DNA of 64,000 nt from SPJN01 sp965229935 (GTDB lineage Bacteria > Pseudomonadota > Alphaproteobacteria > SPJN01): assembly GCA_965229935.1 (NCBI GenBank), contig CBDDKB010000002.1, positions 2,170,001-2,234,000 of the forward strand. The letters are read 5' to 3'. This document shows positions 1-7,620 of the stretch, one piece after another. The notes below the pieces were generated by a model. That model worked only from the letters and a program-made list of their open reading frames with translations. It had not been told where the DNA came from and searched no databases. The translations under genes were made by a program, and so were the position numbers. Positions within the stretch are counted from its first letter, which is position 1. Each line of letters starts with the position of its first letter.

Positions 1-415
1 CAAGGACGCCATCTTCTGATTCAAGCACATCCCCCGTCCCGGTCAGGATCAGGCTGACGTCCTTGTCGGCGACAATCATCATCGCCTCAAGCTTGCGCAA
101 ATAGCGGTCAGTGCGCCAATCTTTGGCGAGTTCGACAGCAGCGCGGGTCAATTGCCCCGGATGCTTGTCCAATTTCGCCTCAAGCCGCTCAAACAAGGTC
201 ATGGCGTCAGCGGTGGCCCCGGCAAAGCCTGCGATAACCTTGCCATTTGTGCCCAAAGTCCGCACTTTCCGGGCGTTTCCCTTCAAAACCGTGTCACCCA
301 TGGACACTTGGCCGTCGCCAGCCATTGAAACCGTGTCACCCTTGCGCACGCACAAGATGGTGGTGCCTTGCAGGGGAAGTTTGACCGCGCGGTGGGGTTC
401 ATTGCTCATAATCAT
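1..415 (-). CDS. hslV: ATP-dependent protease subunit HslV (ClpQ), 3' part missing
   Basis: Peptidase subunit of the cytoplasmic HslUV protease, a dodecameric threonine peptidase driven by the HslU ATPase. Reading leftward, the protein carries the family N-terminus GTTILCVRKGD followed by MAGDGQVSMGDTVLKGNARK and GFAGATADAMTLFERLE. The threonine right after the glycine (about residue 16) is the expected catalytic nucleophile exposed when the propeptide is removed. Two ATGs are possible (415 and 409); an AAGGAA ribosome site lies upstream, with spacing that suits either. The gene runs off the left edge after about 137 codons, where the family has about 175-185. It is divergent from hisB, as in many Alphaproteobacteria; hslU is expected just outside the window. 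Confidence 0.95.
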   Translation of the reverse strand, partial: MIMSNEPHRAVKLPLQGTTILCVRKGDTVSMAGDGQVSMGDTVLKGNARKVRTLGTNGKVIAGFAGATADAMTLFERLEAKLDKHPGQLTRAAVELAKDWRTDRYLRKLEAMMIVADKDVSLILTGTGDVLESEDGVL

Positions 416-550
416 GGGATTCCTTTGCTGTTGGGGTTTATGTGGCCCCCAAACCCCTATCCGTCAAGAGGTCGCGGGGGAAATGCAGGGCTTGGCGGCT
501 GGGTTTAGGCCTGTTACAAGCCAGTAATTAGCGTGAAATGGATGCAGATC

Positions 551-1150
551 ATGAGAACGGCAAGCGTCGAACGACTGACAAATGAAACCAAGATCAAGGC
601 GGATTTGAACCTTGATGGGTCTGGCACATATGATGTGGAAACCGGGATCGGCTTCCTTGACCATATGCTTGAGCAATTGTCGCGTCATTCGCTGATCGAC
701 CTCAGCCTAAAGGCCGAAGGTGACTTGCACATTGATTTCCATCACACGACGGAAGATTCCGGCATCGTGATCGGTCAGGCTGTGGCTGATGCCCTTGGTG
801 ATATGAAGGGCATTCGCCGCTATGCCGATGTTCATATCCCGATGGATGAAACGTTGACCCGCGTGGCGATTGATGTGTCGGGCCGCCCTTATCTGATTTG
901 GAAGGTGAATTTCACCAAGCCCAAGCTGGGTGACATGGACACCGAATTGTTCAAGGAATGGTTCCAGGCCTTTGCCCAGGCTGCGGGTGTGACTTTGCAT
1001 GTCGAAAATCTCTATGGCGAAAACAATCACCATATTGTTGAAAGCTGTTACAAGGGTTTGGCCCGTGCCTTGCGCGCGGCGCTGGAGATTGATCCGCGCA
1101 AGGCCGATGCGGTCCCCTCCACCAAGGGTACGCTTGGCGGCACACTTTAA
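551..1150 (+). CDS. hisB: Imidazoleglycerol-phosphate dehydratase
   Basis: Dehydrates imidazole glycerol phosphate to imidazole acetol phosphate in histidine synthesis. It is the monofunctional form (about 199 residues), with the two metal-binding histidine motifs FHHTTED and NNHHIVE and the GIGFLDHMLEQL segment near the N-terminus. The start at 551 (MRTASVERLT) fits the family; in-frame starts at 533 and 542 would add a few residues and no clear ribosome site decides between them. First gene of hisB-hisH-hisA-hisF-SDR-hisE, with 9 bp before hisH, so probably one transcript. The last codons (KGTLGGTL) match the family's usual KGxL end. Confidence 0.96.
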   Translation: MRTASVERLTNETKIKADLNLDGSGTYDVETGIGFLDHMLEQLSRHSLIDLSLKAEGDLHIDFHHTTEDSGIVIGQAVADALGDMKGIRRYADVHIPMDETLTRVAIDVSGRPYLIWKVNFTKPKLGDMDTELFKEWFQAFAQAAGVTLHVENLYGENNHHIVESCYKGLARALRAALEIDPRKADAVPSTKGTLGGTL

Positions 1151-1159
1151 GACTGATCC

Positions 1160-1795
1160 ATGAGTTCAATTGCGATTATTGATTATGGGTCGGGCAATCT
1201 GCGATCCGTTGAAAAGGCTGTTGCGCTGGCTGCGGGCGACCGTCCCGTTTGTGTGACGTCACAGCCAGACGATGTGGCAAAGGCTGATCATGTGATCCTG
1301 CCCGGTGTCGGTGCCTTTGCTGATTGCAAGCAGGGGCTTGATGACTTGCCGGGTATGGTTGATGCCTTGACCCAGCGGGTGATCGGTGATGGCCGCGCTT
1401 TCTTGGGCATTTGTGTCGGCATGCAATTGCTGGCCAGGGAAGGCCGTGAACATGGCCGCACTGCCGGGCTTGGCTGGGTTGACGGACAGGTCGTGCCGAT
1501 TGAACCTGTCGATCCGGCACTGAATGTGCCCCATATGGGTTGGAACGAGATTAGCGTGCTTGAGCGGGCTCACCCTGTGTTGGGTGCCTTGCCACTTGGC
1601 GCACATTGTTATTTCGCCAATTCCTATCACATGCAGGTCAATGACCTGACGCAGAAATTGGCGGTCACCGATTATGGTGGCGAGATTACGGTCGCAGTGG
1701 GCCGCGATAATATTTTGGGCACGCAGTTCCACCCTGAAAAAAGTCAGGCCGTGGGCGCGGGCCTTCTAAAAGCATTTGTGGAGTGGCGGCCATGA
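1160..1795 (+). CDS. hisH: Imidazole glycerol phosphate synthase, glutaminase subunit HisH
   Basis: Class I glutamine amidotransferase that supplies ammonia to HisF. The start MSSIAIIDYGSGNLRSVEKA is typical; LPGVGAFADC forms the oxyanion region, FLGICVGMQLL holds the nucleophilic cysteine, and TQFHPEKSQ holds the catalytic His and Glu. At 211 residues it has the usual length. Its TGA overlaps the hisA ATG (ATGA), which indicates translational coupling with hisA; hisF follows hisA directly, so the two synthase subunits are made from one message. Confidence 0.96.
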   Translation: MSSIAIIDYGSGNLRSVEKAVALAAGDRPVCVTSQPDDVAKADHVILPGVGAFADCKQGLDDLPGMVDALTQRVIGDGRAFLGICVGMQLLAREGREHGRTAGLGWVDGQVVPIEPVDPALNVPHMGWNEISVLERAHPVLGALPLGAHCYFANSYHMQVNDLTQKLAVTDYGGEITVAVGRDNILGTQFHPEKSQAVGAGLLKAFVEWRP

Positions 1796-2517
1796 TCCTG
1801 TTTCCGGCCATTGATTTGAAAGACGGCCAGTGTGTGCGTCTGAAAAAAGGCCTGATGGATCAGGCAACGGTCTTTAATGACAGCCCCGCCGATCAGGCAA
1901 AGGCATGGGCCGCAGCAGGCTATGAATATTTGCATCTGGTGGATCTAAACGGCGCGTTTGAGGGCAAGCCCGTCAATGCCCCGGCGGTTGAGGCGATTAT
2001 CGCTGCAACCGATCTGCCCGTTCAATTGGGTGGCGGTATCCGCGATATGGCCACAATCGAAGGCTGGCTTGACCGTGGCATCACCCGCGTGATTTTGGGC
2101 ACGGTCGCGGTTAAAAACCCGCAGCTTGTAAAAGATGCGTGCAGGGCCTTCCCCGGTAAAGTGGTTTTGGGCATTGATGCCAAGGGCGGCTATGTCGCCA
2201 CCGAAGGCTGGGCTGAGGCATCTGATCTTTCAGCGATAGAGCTTGCCAAACAGTTTGAAGACGCAGGCGCTGCTGCCATCGTTTACACCGACATTGACCG
2301 TGACGGTATTTTGGCAGGCGTGAATGTTGAAGCAACGGTTAAACTGGCTGAGGCTGTGTCCACCCCCGTGATTGCGTCGGGCGGTGTTGCATCGATTGAT
2401 GATCTGATTGCGCTTAAGGCCACGAACTGCGCCGGGATCGAAGGTGTGATTTCAGGCCGCGCGCTTTATGACGGGCGCATCGACCCTGATGAAGCGCTGA
2501 CAGTGTTGCGGGGCTGA
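1792..2517 (+). CDS. hisA: ProFAR isomerase (phosphoribosylformimino-5-aminoimidazole carboxamide ribotide isomerase)
   Basis: TIM-barrel Amadori isomerase of histidine synthesis. The start at 1792 gives the family N-terminus MILFPAIDLKDG with the first catalytic aspartate; the second catalytic aspartate is in VYTDIDRDGIL. Phosphate-binding glycines are in LGGGIRD and IASGGV. The reading frame is open 9 bp further upstream (MAA), but the ATGA overlap with hisH and family alignment favour 1792, giving 241 residues. hisF starts one base after the stop. Confidence 0.96.
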   Translation: MILFPAIDLKDGQCVRLKKGLMDQATVFNDSPADQAKAWAAAGYEYLHLVDLNGAFEGKPVNAPAVEAIIAATDLPVQLGGGIRDMATIEGWLDRGITRVILGTVAVKNPQLVKDACRAFPGKVVLGIDAKGGYVATEGWAEASDLSAIELAKQFEDAGAAAIVYTDIDRDGILAGVNVEATVKLAEAVSTPVIASGGVASIDDLIALKATNCAGIEGVISGRALYDGRIDPDEALTVLRG

Positions 2518-2518
2518 T

Positions 2519-3280
2519 ATGCTGAAAGCGCGCGTAATACCCTGTCTTGATGTAAAGGATGGCCGCGTCGTCAAGGGCGTGAACTTTGTTGATTTGATCG
2601 ACGCGGGCGACCCGGTTGAACAGGCCGCAGTCTACGATAAGGCCGGCGCAGACGAGCTGTGCTTTTTGGATATCACCGCAAGTTCTGACAAGCGTGATAT
2701 TTTGATTGATGTTGTGCGCGCCACCGCAGAACGCTGCTTTATGCCGTTGACGGTTGGTGGCGGCGTGCGCACAGTTGCCGATATGCGGGCCTTGTTGCTT
2801 GCAGGGGCCGATAAAGTCTCCCTCAACACTGCTGCTGTCAAAAACCCTGATGTGATCGCAGAAGGCGCGCAGAAATTCGGCAGCCAATGTATTGTCGTTG
2901 CCATTGATGCCAAGCAGACCGACGAGAACAAGTGGGAAATCTTTACCCATGGCGGGCGAGAGCCGACGGGCATTGACGCGATTGAGTTTGCGAAAAAGGT
3001 GACAGCGTTGGGCGCAGGCGAAATCTTGCTGACCAGCATGGACCGGGACGGTACCCGCGCAGGCTTTGACCTTGGTTTGACGCGCGCGATTGTCGATGCG
3101 GTTCACGTGCCTGTCATTGCCTCAGGCGGGGTTGGGGACTTGCAACACCTTGCCGACGGTGTTCTGATTGGCGGTGCCGATGCGGTGCTGGCTGCCAGCA
3201 TCTTCCATTTCGGGGACTATTCCATCGGCGAGGCGAAAGCCTATATGGCAGAACAGGGCGTTCCGGTTCGTCCGGTTTAA
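2519..3280 (+). CDS. hisF: Imidazole glycerol phosphate synthase, cyclase subunit HisF
   Basis: Cyclase half of IGP synthase, making IGP and AICAR from PRFAR and ammonia delivered by HisH. It is a TIM barrel of 253 residues with the catalytic aspartates in IPCLDVKDGRVVKG (near residue 11) and LLTSMDRDGTR (near 180 in this longer loop form), and phosphate grips in GGGVRT and ASGGVG. It follows hisA by one base, as part of the coupled cluster. Sequence similarity to the neighbouring hisA reflects the ancient duplication of these two barrels. Confidence 0.96.
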   Translation: MLKARVIPCLDVKDGRVVKGVNFVDLIDAGDPVEQAAVYDKAGADELCFLDITASSDKRDILIDVVRATAERCFMPLTVGGGVRTVADMRALLLAGADKVSLNTAAVKNPDVIAEGAQKFGSQCIVVAIDAKQTDENKWEIFTHGGREPTGIDAIEFAKKVTALGAGEILLTSMDRDGTRAGFDLGLTRAIVDAVHVPVIASGGVGDLQHLADGVLIGGADAVLAASIFHFGDYSIGEAKAYMAEQGVPVRPV

Positions 3281-3313
3281 ATCAAGTAAAGCAAAACAAA
3301 ATAAGGGGACGGC

Positions 3314-4153
3314 ATGACTGACTGGATGGTACAGGGTAATCATGCGGTGATCACAGGTGGTGCCAACGGCATTGGCTTGGCCGCGGCTAAAACCTATGCC
3401 GCTGCGGGCATGACCGTCACTATTGCCGACAAGGATGAAGAGGCGCTGACCGCCGCGCAAGATGCGCTTGATGGTGCGGCTGTTCTGGCGGTGCCGTGCG
3501 ATGTGTCAGATGCGGCGGCGGTTGAGGCATTGCGCGACGCTGCCCTTACCAAATTCGGCCCGGTTCATTGTTTGATGAATAATGCCGGGCTTGCCCTGCC
3601 TGCTGGCGCCCCTTGGGAAAGCCGTGACGCGCTTGATACAATTTTGGGTGTCAATCTGATGGGGGTGATCAATGGGTGTCATGCCTTTATCCCCGCAATG
3701 TTGGATAGCGGTTTGCGGGGGGCTGTGATCAACACAGGCTCAAAACAGGGGATTACGCGCCCGCCGGGGAACTTTGCCTATAATCTGTCAAAGGCCGGGG
3801 TGGTCGCTTATACAGAATCTGTGGCGCACGCCTTACGTCAGATTGAAAATTGCAATTTGTCAGCGCATTTGCTGATCCCCGGTTTTGTCTATTCGGCGAT
3901 GGTGGCGCGTTTTATACCGGAAAAACCTGATGGCGCATGGACGGTTGAAGAAACCGTTGCCTTTATGGTCGAGGCGCTGCAGCGCGGCGACTTTTACATT
4001 CTGTGCCCGGACAATGAAAAACCCCGCCCGGTGGATGAAAAACGCATCCAGTGGAATGCGGATGATATAATCAAGAACCGCCCGGCCCTGTCGCGTTGGC
4101 ATCCCGATTATGCAGATGCCTTTGCCGCCTATATGGAAGAGGGGACAAAATAA
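3314..4153 (+). CDS. SDR family NAD(P)-dependent oxidoreductase inside the his cluster
   Basis: Classical short-chain dehydrogenase of 279 residues. The Rossmann glycine motif TGGANGIG is at residues 14-21, NNAG follows near 90, the catalytic serine is in INTGSKQG, and the Tyr/Lys pair is in YNLSK. The substrate cannot be read from sequence. It starts 33 bp after hisF behind a ribosome site (AAGGGGAC) and its TAA overlaps the hisE ATG (TAATG), so it is coupled to hisE although no SDR takes part in histidine synthesis. The long C-terminal part (FYILCPDNEKPRPVDEK) resembles SDRs often annotated as acting on lipids or steroids; that is only an impression. Confidence 0.85.
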   Translation: MTDWMVQGNHAVITGGANGIGLAAAKTYAAAGMTVTIADKDEEALTAAQDALDGAAVLAVPCDVSDAAAVEALRDAALTKFGPVHCLMNNAGLALPAGAPWESRDALDTILGVNLMGVINGCHAFIPAMLDSGLRGAVINTGSKQGITRPPGNFAYNLSKAGVVAYTESVAHALRQIENCNLSAHLLIPGFVYSAMVARFIPEKPDGAWTVEETVAFMVEALQRGDFYILCPDNEKPRPVDEKRIQWNADDIIKNRPALSRWHPDYADAFAAYMEEGTK

Positions 4154-4476
4154 TGACCAATGCAGATATTCTTGAACGCTTGACCGAAACGATTGAGGCG
4201 CGCAAGGGCGCGGATGCAACAAGTTCCTATACGGCAAAGCTGTTGTCGAAGGGCGTCAAAAAAATCGCCCAAAAGATCGGTGAAGAAGGTGTTGAAACAG
4301 CCATCGCCGCCGTCAGCGAAGATGATGCGGCCCTGTTGGGCGAAGGCGCGGACCTGATCTATCACCTGATGGTGGTGCTGGCTGCGCGCGATCTGAACAT
4401 TGACGATGTGCTTGCCGTGTTGGCAGCGCGTGAGGGCATGTCTGGTCTGGAAGAAAAGGCCAGTCGCAGCGACTAA
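4153..4476 (+). CDS. hisE: Phosphoribosyl-ATP diphosphatase
   Basis: Hydrolyses phosphoribosyl-ATP to phosphoribosyl-AMP, the second step of histidine synthesis. This is the stand-alone HisE form (107 residues), an all-alpha NTP-pyrophosphohydrolase with the metal-binding pattern KKIAQKIGEEGVETAIAA and, after about 20 residues, EGADLIYHLMVVL. The start at 4153 overlaps the stop of the SDR gene. The frame is open further upstream to 4096, but that part is only the shifted SDR sequence. Last gene of the cluster; it ends one base before the convergent tetR-like gene, leaving no room for a separate terminator. Confidence 0.95.
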   Translation: MTNADILERLTETIEARKGADATSSYTAKLLSKGVKKIAQKIGEEGVETAIAAVSEDDAALLGEGADLIYHLMVVLAARDLNIDDVLAVLAAREGMSGLEEKASRSD

Positions 4477-5097
4477 CTAGGCCAGCCCCGTCAGCAAGCC
4501 CCTAATCGCAGTACGCCACAGGGACACGGGGTCTTTCCCGGCAAGAGGTTGCCAGAAATTCGTGCCGATCGGGGGCGATTGATGCGACAGCTCAACCGCT
4601 GCAAGGCCCTGACACAAAGCGTGGAATGAAATAACCAGTTCAGACTTGGCCATCGTTCCGCCGACCCCGCTTTGTTGGGCGCGGATCACAAATCCCATCA
4701 GGGTATCATAGCTTTCGGTCATGGCCTGTTTAACCGCCGCTTCGCTAAGGGCATTGGCCGGGACATGTTCAAATGTCATGCGGTAAAGATTGGGGTGGTT
4801 GAGGGCAAAGGCGCGAAACCCATCGACGCCGATCAATTCCAGATCATGGATAGGATCATCTGTGATCGGCACAGACAGCAGATTATCGCCCAAAATCGTA
4901 TAGCCCTTGGCAACAAGCTGGCTGATTAACCCATCCATATCACCAAAGGTTGCATAAATGGCGCGGGTGGTGACCCCTAGTTCGGTCGCAAGTTTGCGGG
5001 CGGACAGGTCTTTGACCCCGCCTTTTGCCAGCATGGCTTCGGCTGTTTCAAGCAACAGCGCCCGCGTTTCATCGGTATGGATTTTTTTGCGTCCCAT
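4477..5097 (-). CDS. TetR/AcrR family transcriptional regulator
   Basis: DNA-binding repressor type protein of about 206 residues. The N-terminal helix-turn-helix reads TRALLLETAEAMLAKGG...LSARKLATELGVTTRAIYATFGDMDGL, a clear TetR_N domain. The C-terminal part (HPNLYRMTFEHVP) resembles the WHG/TetR_C_33-type ligand domain. ATG at 5097 (MGRKKIHTDE) is preferred over an upstream TTG. An inverted repeat at 5124-5146, 27 bp upstream, is a candidate own operator. It converges on hisE and no target gene is evident; ligand unknown. Confidence 0.88.
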   Translation of the reverse strand: MGRKKIHTDETRALLLETAEAMLAKGGVKDLSARKLATELGVTTRAIYATFGDMDGLISQLVAKGYTILGDNLLSVPITDDPIHDLELIGVDGFRAFALNHPNLYRMTFEHVPANALSEAAVKQAMTESYDTLMGFVIRAQQSGVGGTMAKSELVISFHALCQGLAAVELSHQSPPIGTNFWQPLAGKDPVSLWRTAIRGLLTGLA

Positions 5098-5123
5098 AGG
5101 CCTGTGTACCAAAGGTGAGGTCT

Positions 5124-5146
5124 ATAACGCAACACTGTACCGTTAT
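5124..5146. promoter_or_regulatory. Candidate TetR operator (inverted repeat)
   Basis: ATAACG, 11 bases, CGTTAT: a 6 bp inverted repeat just upstream of the tetR-like gene's start. Position and arm spacing fit autoregulation by a TetR dimer, but the arms are short and only one copy is seen. Confidence 0.35.
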
Positions 5147-5178
5147 CGGGCGAAGGTGAAGTGGCAGGGGCGTGTCGG

Positions 5179-5235
5179 TTAGAGCAGACCCGCTTTTTCA
5201 GCCAAGGCCCGCACGTCTTGTTCGGGCCGCGGGCC
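5179..5235 (-). pseudogene. Second copy of the PfkB kinase gene's 3' end
   Basis: Read leftward in the right frame this encodes GPRPEQDVRALAEKAGLL and a stop. The intact kinase upstream ends GPRPEADVRTLAEKADLL and a stop. Of 18 residues 15 agree, while the DNA differs at many third positions, so this is a diverged homologous tail and not a recent tandem copy. It lies directly beyond hairpin element R1a, which separates it from the true gene end at 5289. No start or body of a gene precedes it. The same arrangement occurs at the thiolase (53959-53997). Confidence 0.85.
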
Positions 5236-5288
5236 AACAAGCGACCGCTAGGAAAAGTTGCAGACTTTTCCGTCACGCGGCGCGTAAT
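5236..5288 (-). repeat. Hairpin element R1a
   Basis: Member of a dispersed intergenic hairpin family. The inner part is an 8 bp inverted repeat, GGAAAAGT-TGCAG-ACTTTTCC (5251-5271); the outer stem pairs CCGC with GCGG and is flanked by GCG on one side and CGC on the other with one unpaired T. Read leftward it closely matches R1b at 13884 (shared AAAAGTCTGCAACTTT and GCGGTCGCTT). It sits exactly between the kinase stop codon and the second copy of the kinase tail. Confidence 0.75.
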
Positions 5289-6287
5289 CTAAAGAAGGTC
5301 CGCTTTTTCTGCGAGCGTGCGGACATCAGCCTCGGGCCGCGGGCCAAAGTGTGACACCACCTCGCCGGCCATCAATGCACCCAGCTTGGCAGCGCGCATC
5401 AAATCATCCCCGGTGGCAAGCCCATAAAGAACGCCCGCAGCGAATTGATCGCCTGCGCCGGTTGTATCAACCACATCACCCATCGGTTCGGCGGGCACAA
5501 ATGCCCGTTCGTCGCCGCGTACCAGCGTTGCCCCATCGGGCCCTTGCGTAATAGCGGCGATAGCGCAGTCAGCTGCCGCGCGGGTCAGCACCTCGTCAAC
5601 ATCATCGGTGCCGTACAGCATTTTCGCTTCATCAATATTGGCGAACAGAATGTCCACATCATTTGTCACGATGCGGCGGAAATCTTCGAGATGCCCTTCA
5701 ACGCAGAAAGGGTCTGAAAGTGACAGCGCGACCTTGCGGCCCGCCGCTTCGGCAATGCGGACAGCCTTGTCAAACGCGTCCTTGGTGCTGGGGGTGCTGT
5801 AAAGATAGCCTTCAAGATAGGTCACGGCGGACGCGGCGATCACGTCTTCTTCCAGATCATCCTTGGTAAAGTCTGCGCCTGCGCCCAAAAATGTATTCAT
5901 GGTGCGTTGCGCATCGGGGCTGACAAAAATCAGGCAACGGCCTGTGCCTGCGCCATCTTCGGCAGCAGCGGTTTCAAAGTGAATGCCTGCATCGCGCAAC
6001 CCTTGGGCATAGGCGCGGCCAACCTCGTCATTCCTTGTCCGGCCCAACAGGGCAGCGCGGCCACCAAGGCTGGCAAGCCCGGCGATAGAATTGGCAACAG
6101 ACCCGCCCGGCGCCGTGACCTTGCTGTCATCCATCGCAGCGTAAAGGCGGTTTGCCTCATCCTCGTCAATCAGGCGCATAGAGCCTTTGGGCATATCAAG
6201 TCCGGCGACGGTCTCGTCACTGGCGCTTACCAAAACATCCATAATGGCGTTGCCGATCCCGGCAACATCATATTTCGGGCTTGTCAT
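5289..6287 (-). CDS. PfkB family carbohydrate kinase, adenosine kinase type
   Basis: Ribokinase-fold kinase of 332 residues. The N-terminus (YDVAGIGNAIMDVLV) and PGGSVANSIAGLASLGG match the substrate-binding region of the family; DTTGAGDQFAAGVLYGL near residues 273-290 is the PfkB signature 2 with the catalytic aspartate and anion hole. The overall pattern is that of proteins annotated as adenosine kinase in Alphaproteobacteria, so the substrate is probably adenosine or a related nucleoside or sugar. It stands alone between a tetR-like gene and a divergent membrane protein. Its 3' end is followed by element R1a and a second diverged tail (5179-5235), suggesting recombination at this end of the gene. 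Confidence 0.88.
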   Translation of the reverse strand: MTSPKYDVAGIGNAIMDVLVSASDETVAGLDMPKGSMRLIDEDEANRLYAAMDDSKVTAPGGSVANSIAGLASLGGRAALLGRTRNDEVGRAYAQGLRDAGIHFETAAAEDGAGTGRCLIFVSPDAQRTMNTFLGAGADFTKDDLEEDVIAASAVTYLEGYLYSTPSTKDAFDKAVRIAEAAGRKVALSLSDPFCVEGHLEDFRRIVTNDVDILFANIDEAKMLYGTDDVDEVLTRAAADCAIAAITQGPDGATLVRGDERAFVPAEPMGDVVDTTGAGDQFAAGVLYGLATGDDLMRAAKLGALMAGEVVSHFGPRPEADVRTLAEKADLL

Positions 6288-6457
6288 TGCGTTATCTCAC
6301 TTTAAGGAACAAGGAAAAGGCGGGCTTACTGCCCAACCTAGATAAGGGCGCGGGCGGACACAATAAAAAATCTGTCGCGGAAAAATCCCCCGCCTATCTG
6401 GCAATCAGCCCGGGAAGTCCCTATATCTTGGGAAACGCTTTTGATTGAGGGGCCGCA

Positions 6458-7135
6458 ATGATCAAGTCTGCCAGCATGACCATCCGCCAACTGCCCGAAC
6501 CGCCGTTCCGGCGTGTGCTGCTACGCTCATTAGGGGTGACATTCCTGCTTTTCGGGCTGTTTTGGGCGTTGGGTTATTATTTGTGGCCCGCAGAAGGCTT
6601 CACCGGGTGGAATTGGCTTGATCAAAGCATTGATTATCTGGCGGGTGCCGCAGGGCTGTTGCTGACGGGCTTTTTGCTATTGCCCGTTGCGGGACTGTTT
6701 ATCGGCATCTTTATCGATGAAATTTCAGGCGCGGTGGAACAACGCTATTACGCCCATGATCCTGTTGGGCGTGACCAGCCGATCAGAGAGGCGATTGTGA
6801 TGGGTGCGAAATTTGCGCTGGTCTTGTTGGTCGTCAATATTCTGCTACTGCCCTTTTACTTTTTCATGCCGCTTATTCCTTGGTTGGCCAACGCCTATCT
6901 GATTGGGCGCGAATATTTTGAAATGGTTGCCGTGCGGCATCATTCCTTTGAAGAAACGACACGCCTGCGCCATCAATATCGCTGGCAGGTCTATTTTGCT
7001 GGTATCGTGATCGCCGGACTATTGATGATTCCGATTTTGAATTTCGCTGTGCCCTTGGTCGGGGCAGCGTTTATGGTACACTGGTACAAACATTTGACGG
7101 GGTCGGTACCGCAGGATGCAAAACAAGCCGCTTAA
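6458..7135 (+). CDS. EI24 domain membrane protein
   Basis: Integral inner-membrane protein of 225 residues (219 from the second ATG at 6476). Four strongly hydrophobic segments are seen near residues 25-45, 60-85, 115-140 and 180-205. The sequence around PLIPWLANAYLIGREYFEMVAVRHH, read in parts, matches the EI24/CysZ-like family, where a conserved aromatic and Arg-Glu-Tyr-Phe patch occurs. In gammaproteobacteria CysZ is a sulfate permease; whether this one moves sulfate is not shown. The stop overlaps the start of the next lipoprotein gene by about 20 bp, suggesting a shared transcript. Confidence 0.8.
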   Translation: MIKSASMTIRQLPEPPFRRVLLRSLGVTFLLFGLFWALGYYLWPAEGFTGWNWLDQSIDYLAGAAGLLLTGFLLLPVAGLFIGIFIDEISGAVEQRYYAHDPVGRDQPIREAIVMGAKFALVLLVVNILLLPFYFFMPLIPWLANAYLIGREYFEMVAVRHHSFEETTRLRHQYRWQVYFAGIVIAGLLMIPILNFAVPLVGAAFMVHWYKHLTGSVPQDAKQAA

Positions 7136-7613
7136 TAGGTTTTTGATTGTTGGGCTTTGCCTGACAGCCCTATCAGCATGCGGCGCAGGCAGCGGATCAA
7201 ACAGCGGTGGCGGGTTCAAGGGCTTTGGCCTGTTTCGCGGCAGCGAAGAAACACCCCAAACCACATCGACAAAATCGCCACCCCCGGCACAATCACAACC
7301 CGTTGCCACCCCCGCCCCAGAACCAGCGCCTGAACCTGAGGTGCGCTTTTTGGCCGAGGTGCTGATCGGCGCGAGCATGAAGTCGCTGGAATCGAGCTTG
7401 GGGGAGCCTGACATTATCTTTGCCGAACAAAATGCCCGCTTCCTGCGTTATGACGCGCCCGGCTGTGCAGTTCATATCCTGATGAAGGAAGGCCGCGTGA
7501 TCGAGGTGACGCCGCGCAAACGCAATGGCCGCCCGCTTGCCAAAAAGGCCGCTGATGATTGTTTCCATGCAATGGTCGTTGCCCGCCGCGCCGCTGTTGA
7601 AGCGGATGACTAG
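7116..7613 (+). CDS. Hypothetical lipoprotein
   Basis: 165 residues with a lipoprotein signal: positive N-terminus, hydrophobic stretch FLIVGLCLTAL and lipobox LSAC, giving a lipidated cysteine near residue 22. A low-complexity Gly/Ser then Pro/Ala/Glu linker (residues 24-72) leads to a small C-terminal domain (LIGASMKSLESSLGEPD...FLRYDAPGCAVHILM) that resembles the SmpA/OmlA-like beta-alpha fold seen in small envelope lipoproteins. Function unknown. It overlaps the end of the EI24 gene and stops 7 bp before the convergent nth stop. Confidence 0.75.
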   Translation: MQNKPLNRFLIVGLCLTALSACGAGSGSNSGGGFKGFGLFRGSEETPQTTSTKSPPPAQSQPVATPAPEPAPEPEVRFLAEVLIGASMKSLESSLGEPDIIFAEQNARFLRYDAPGCAVHILMKEGRVIEVTPRKRNGRPLAKKAADDCFHAMVVARRAAVEADD

Positions 7614-7620
7614 CCGCCTG

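Noticed and set aside
111..527. Rightward open frame over hslV
   Set aside because: It is the complement of the hslV reading frame, which has clear family motifs.
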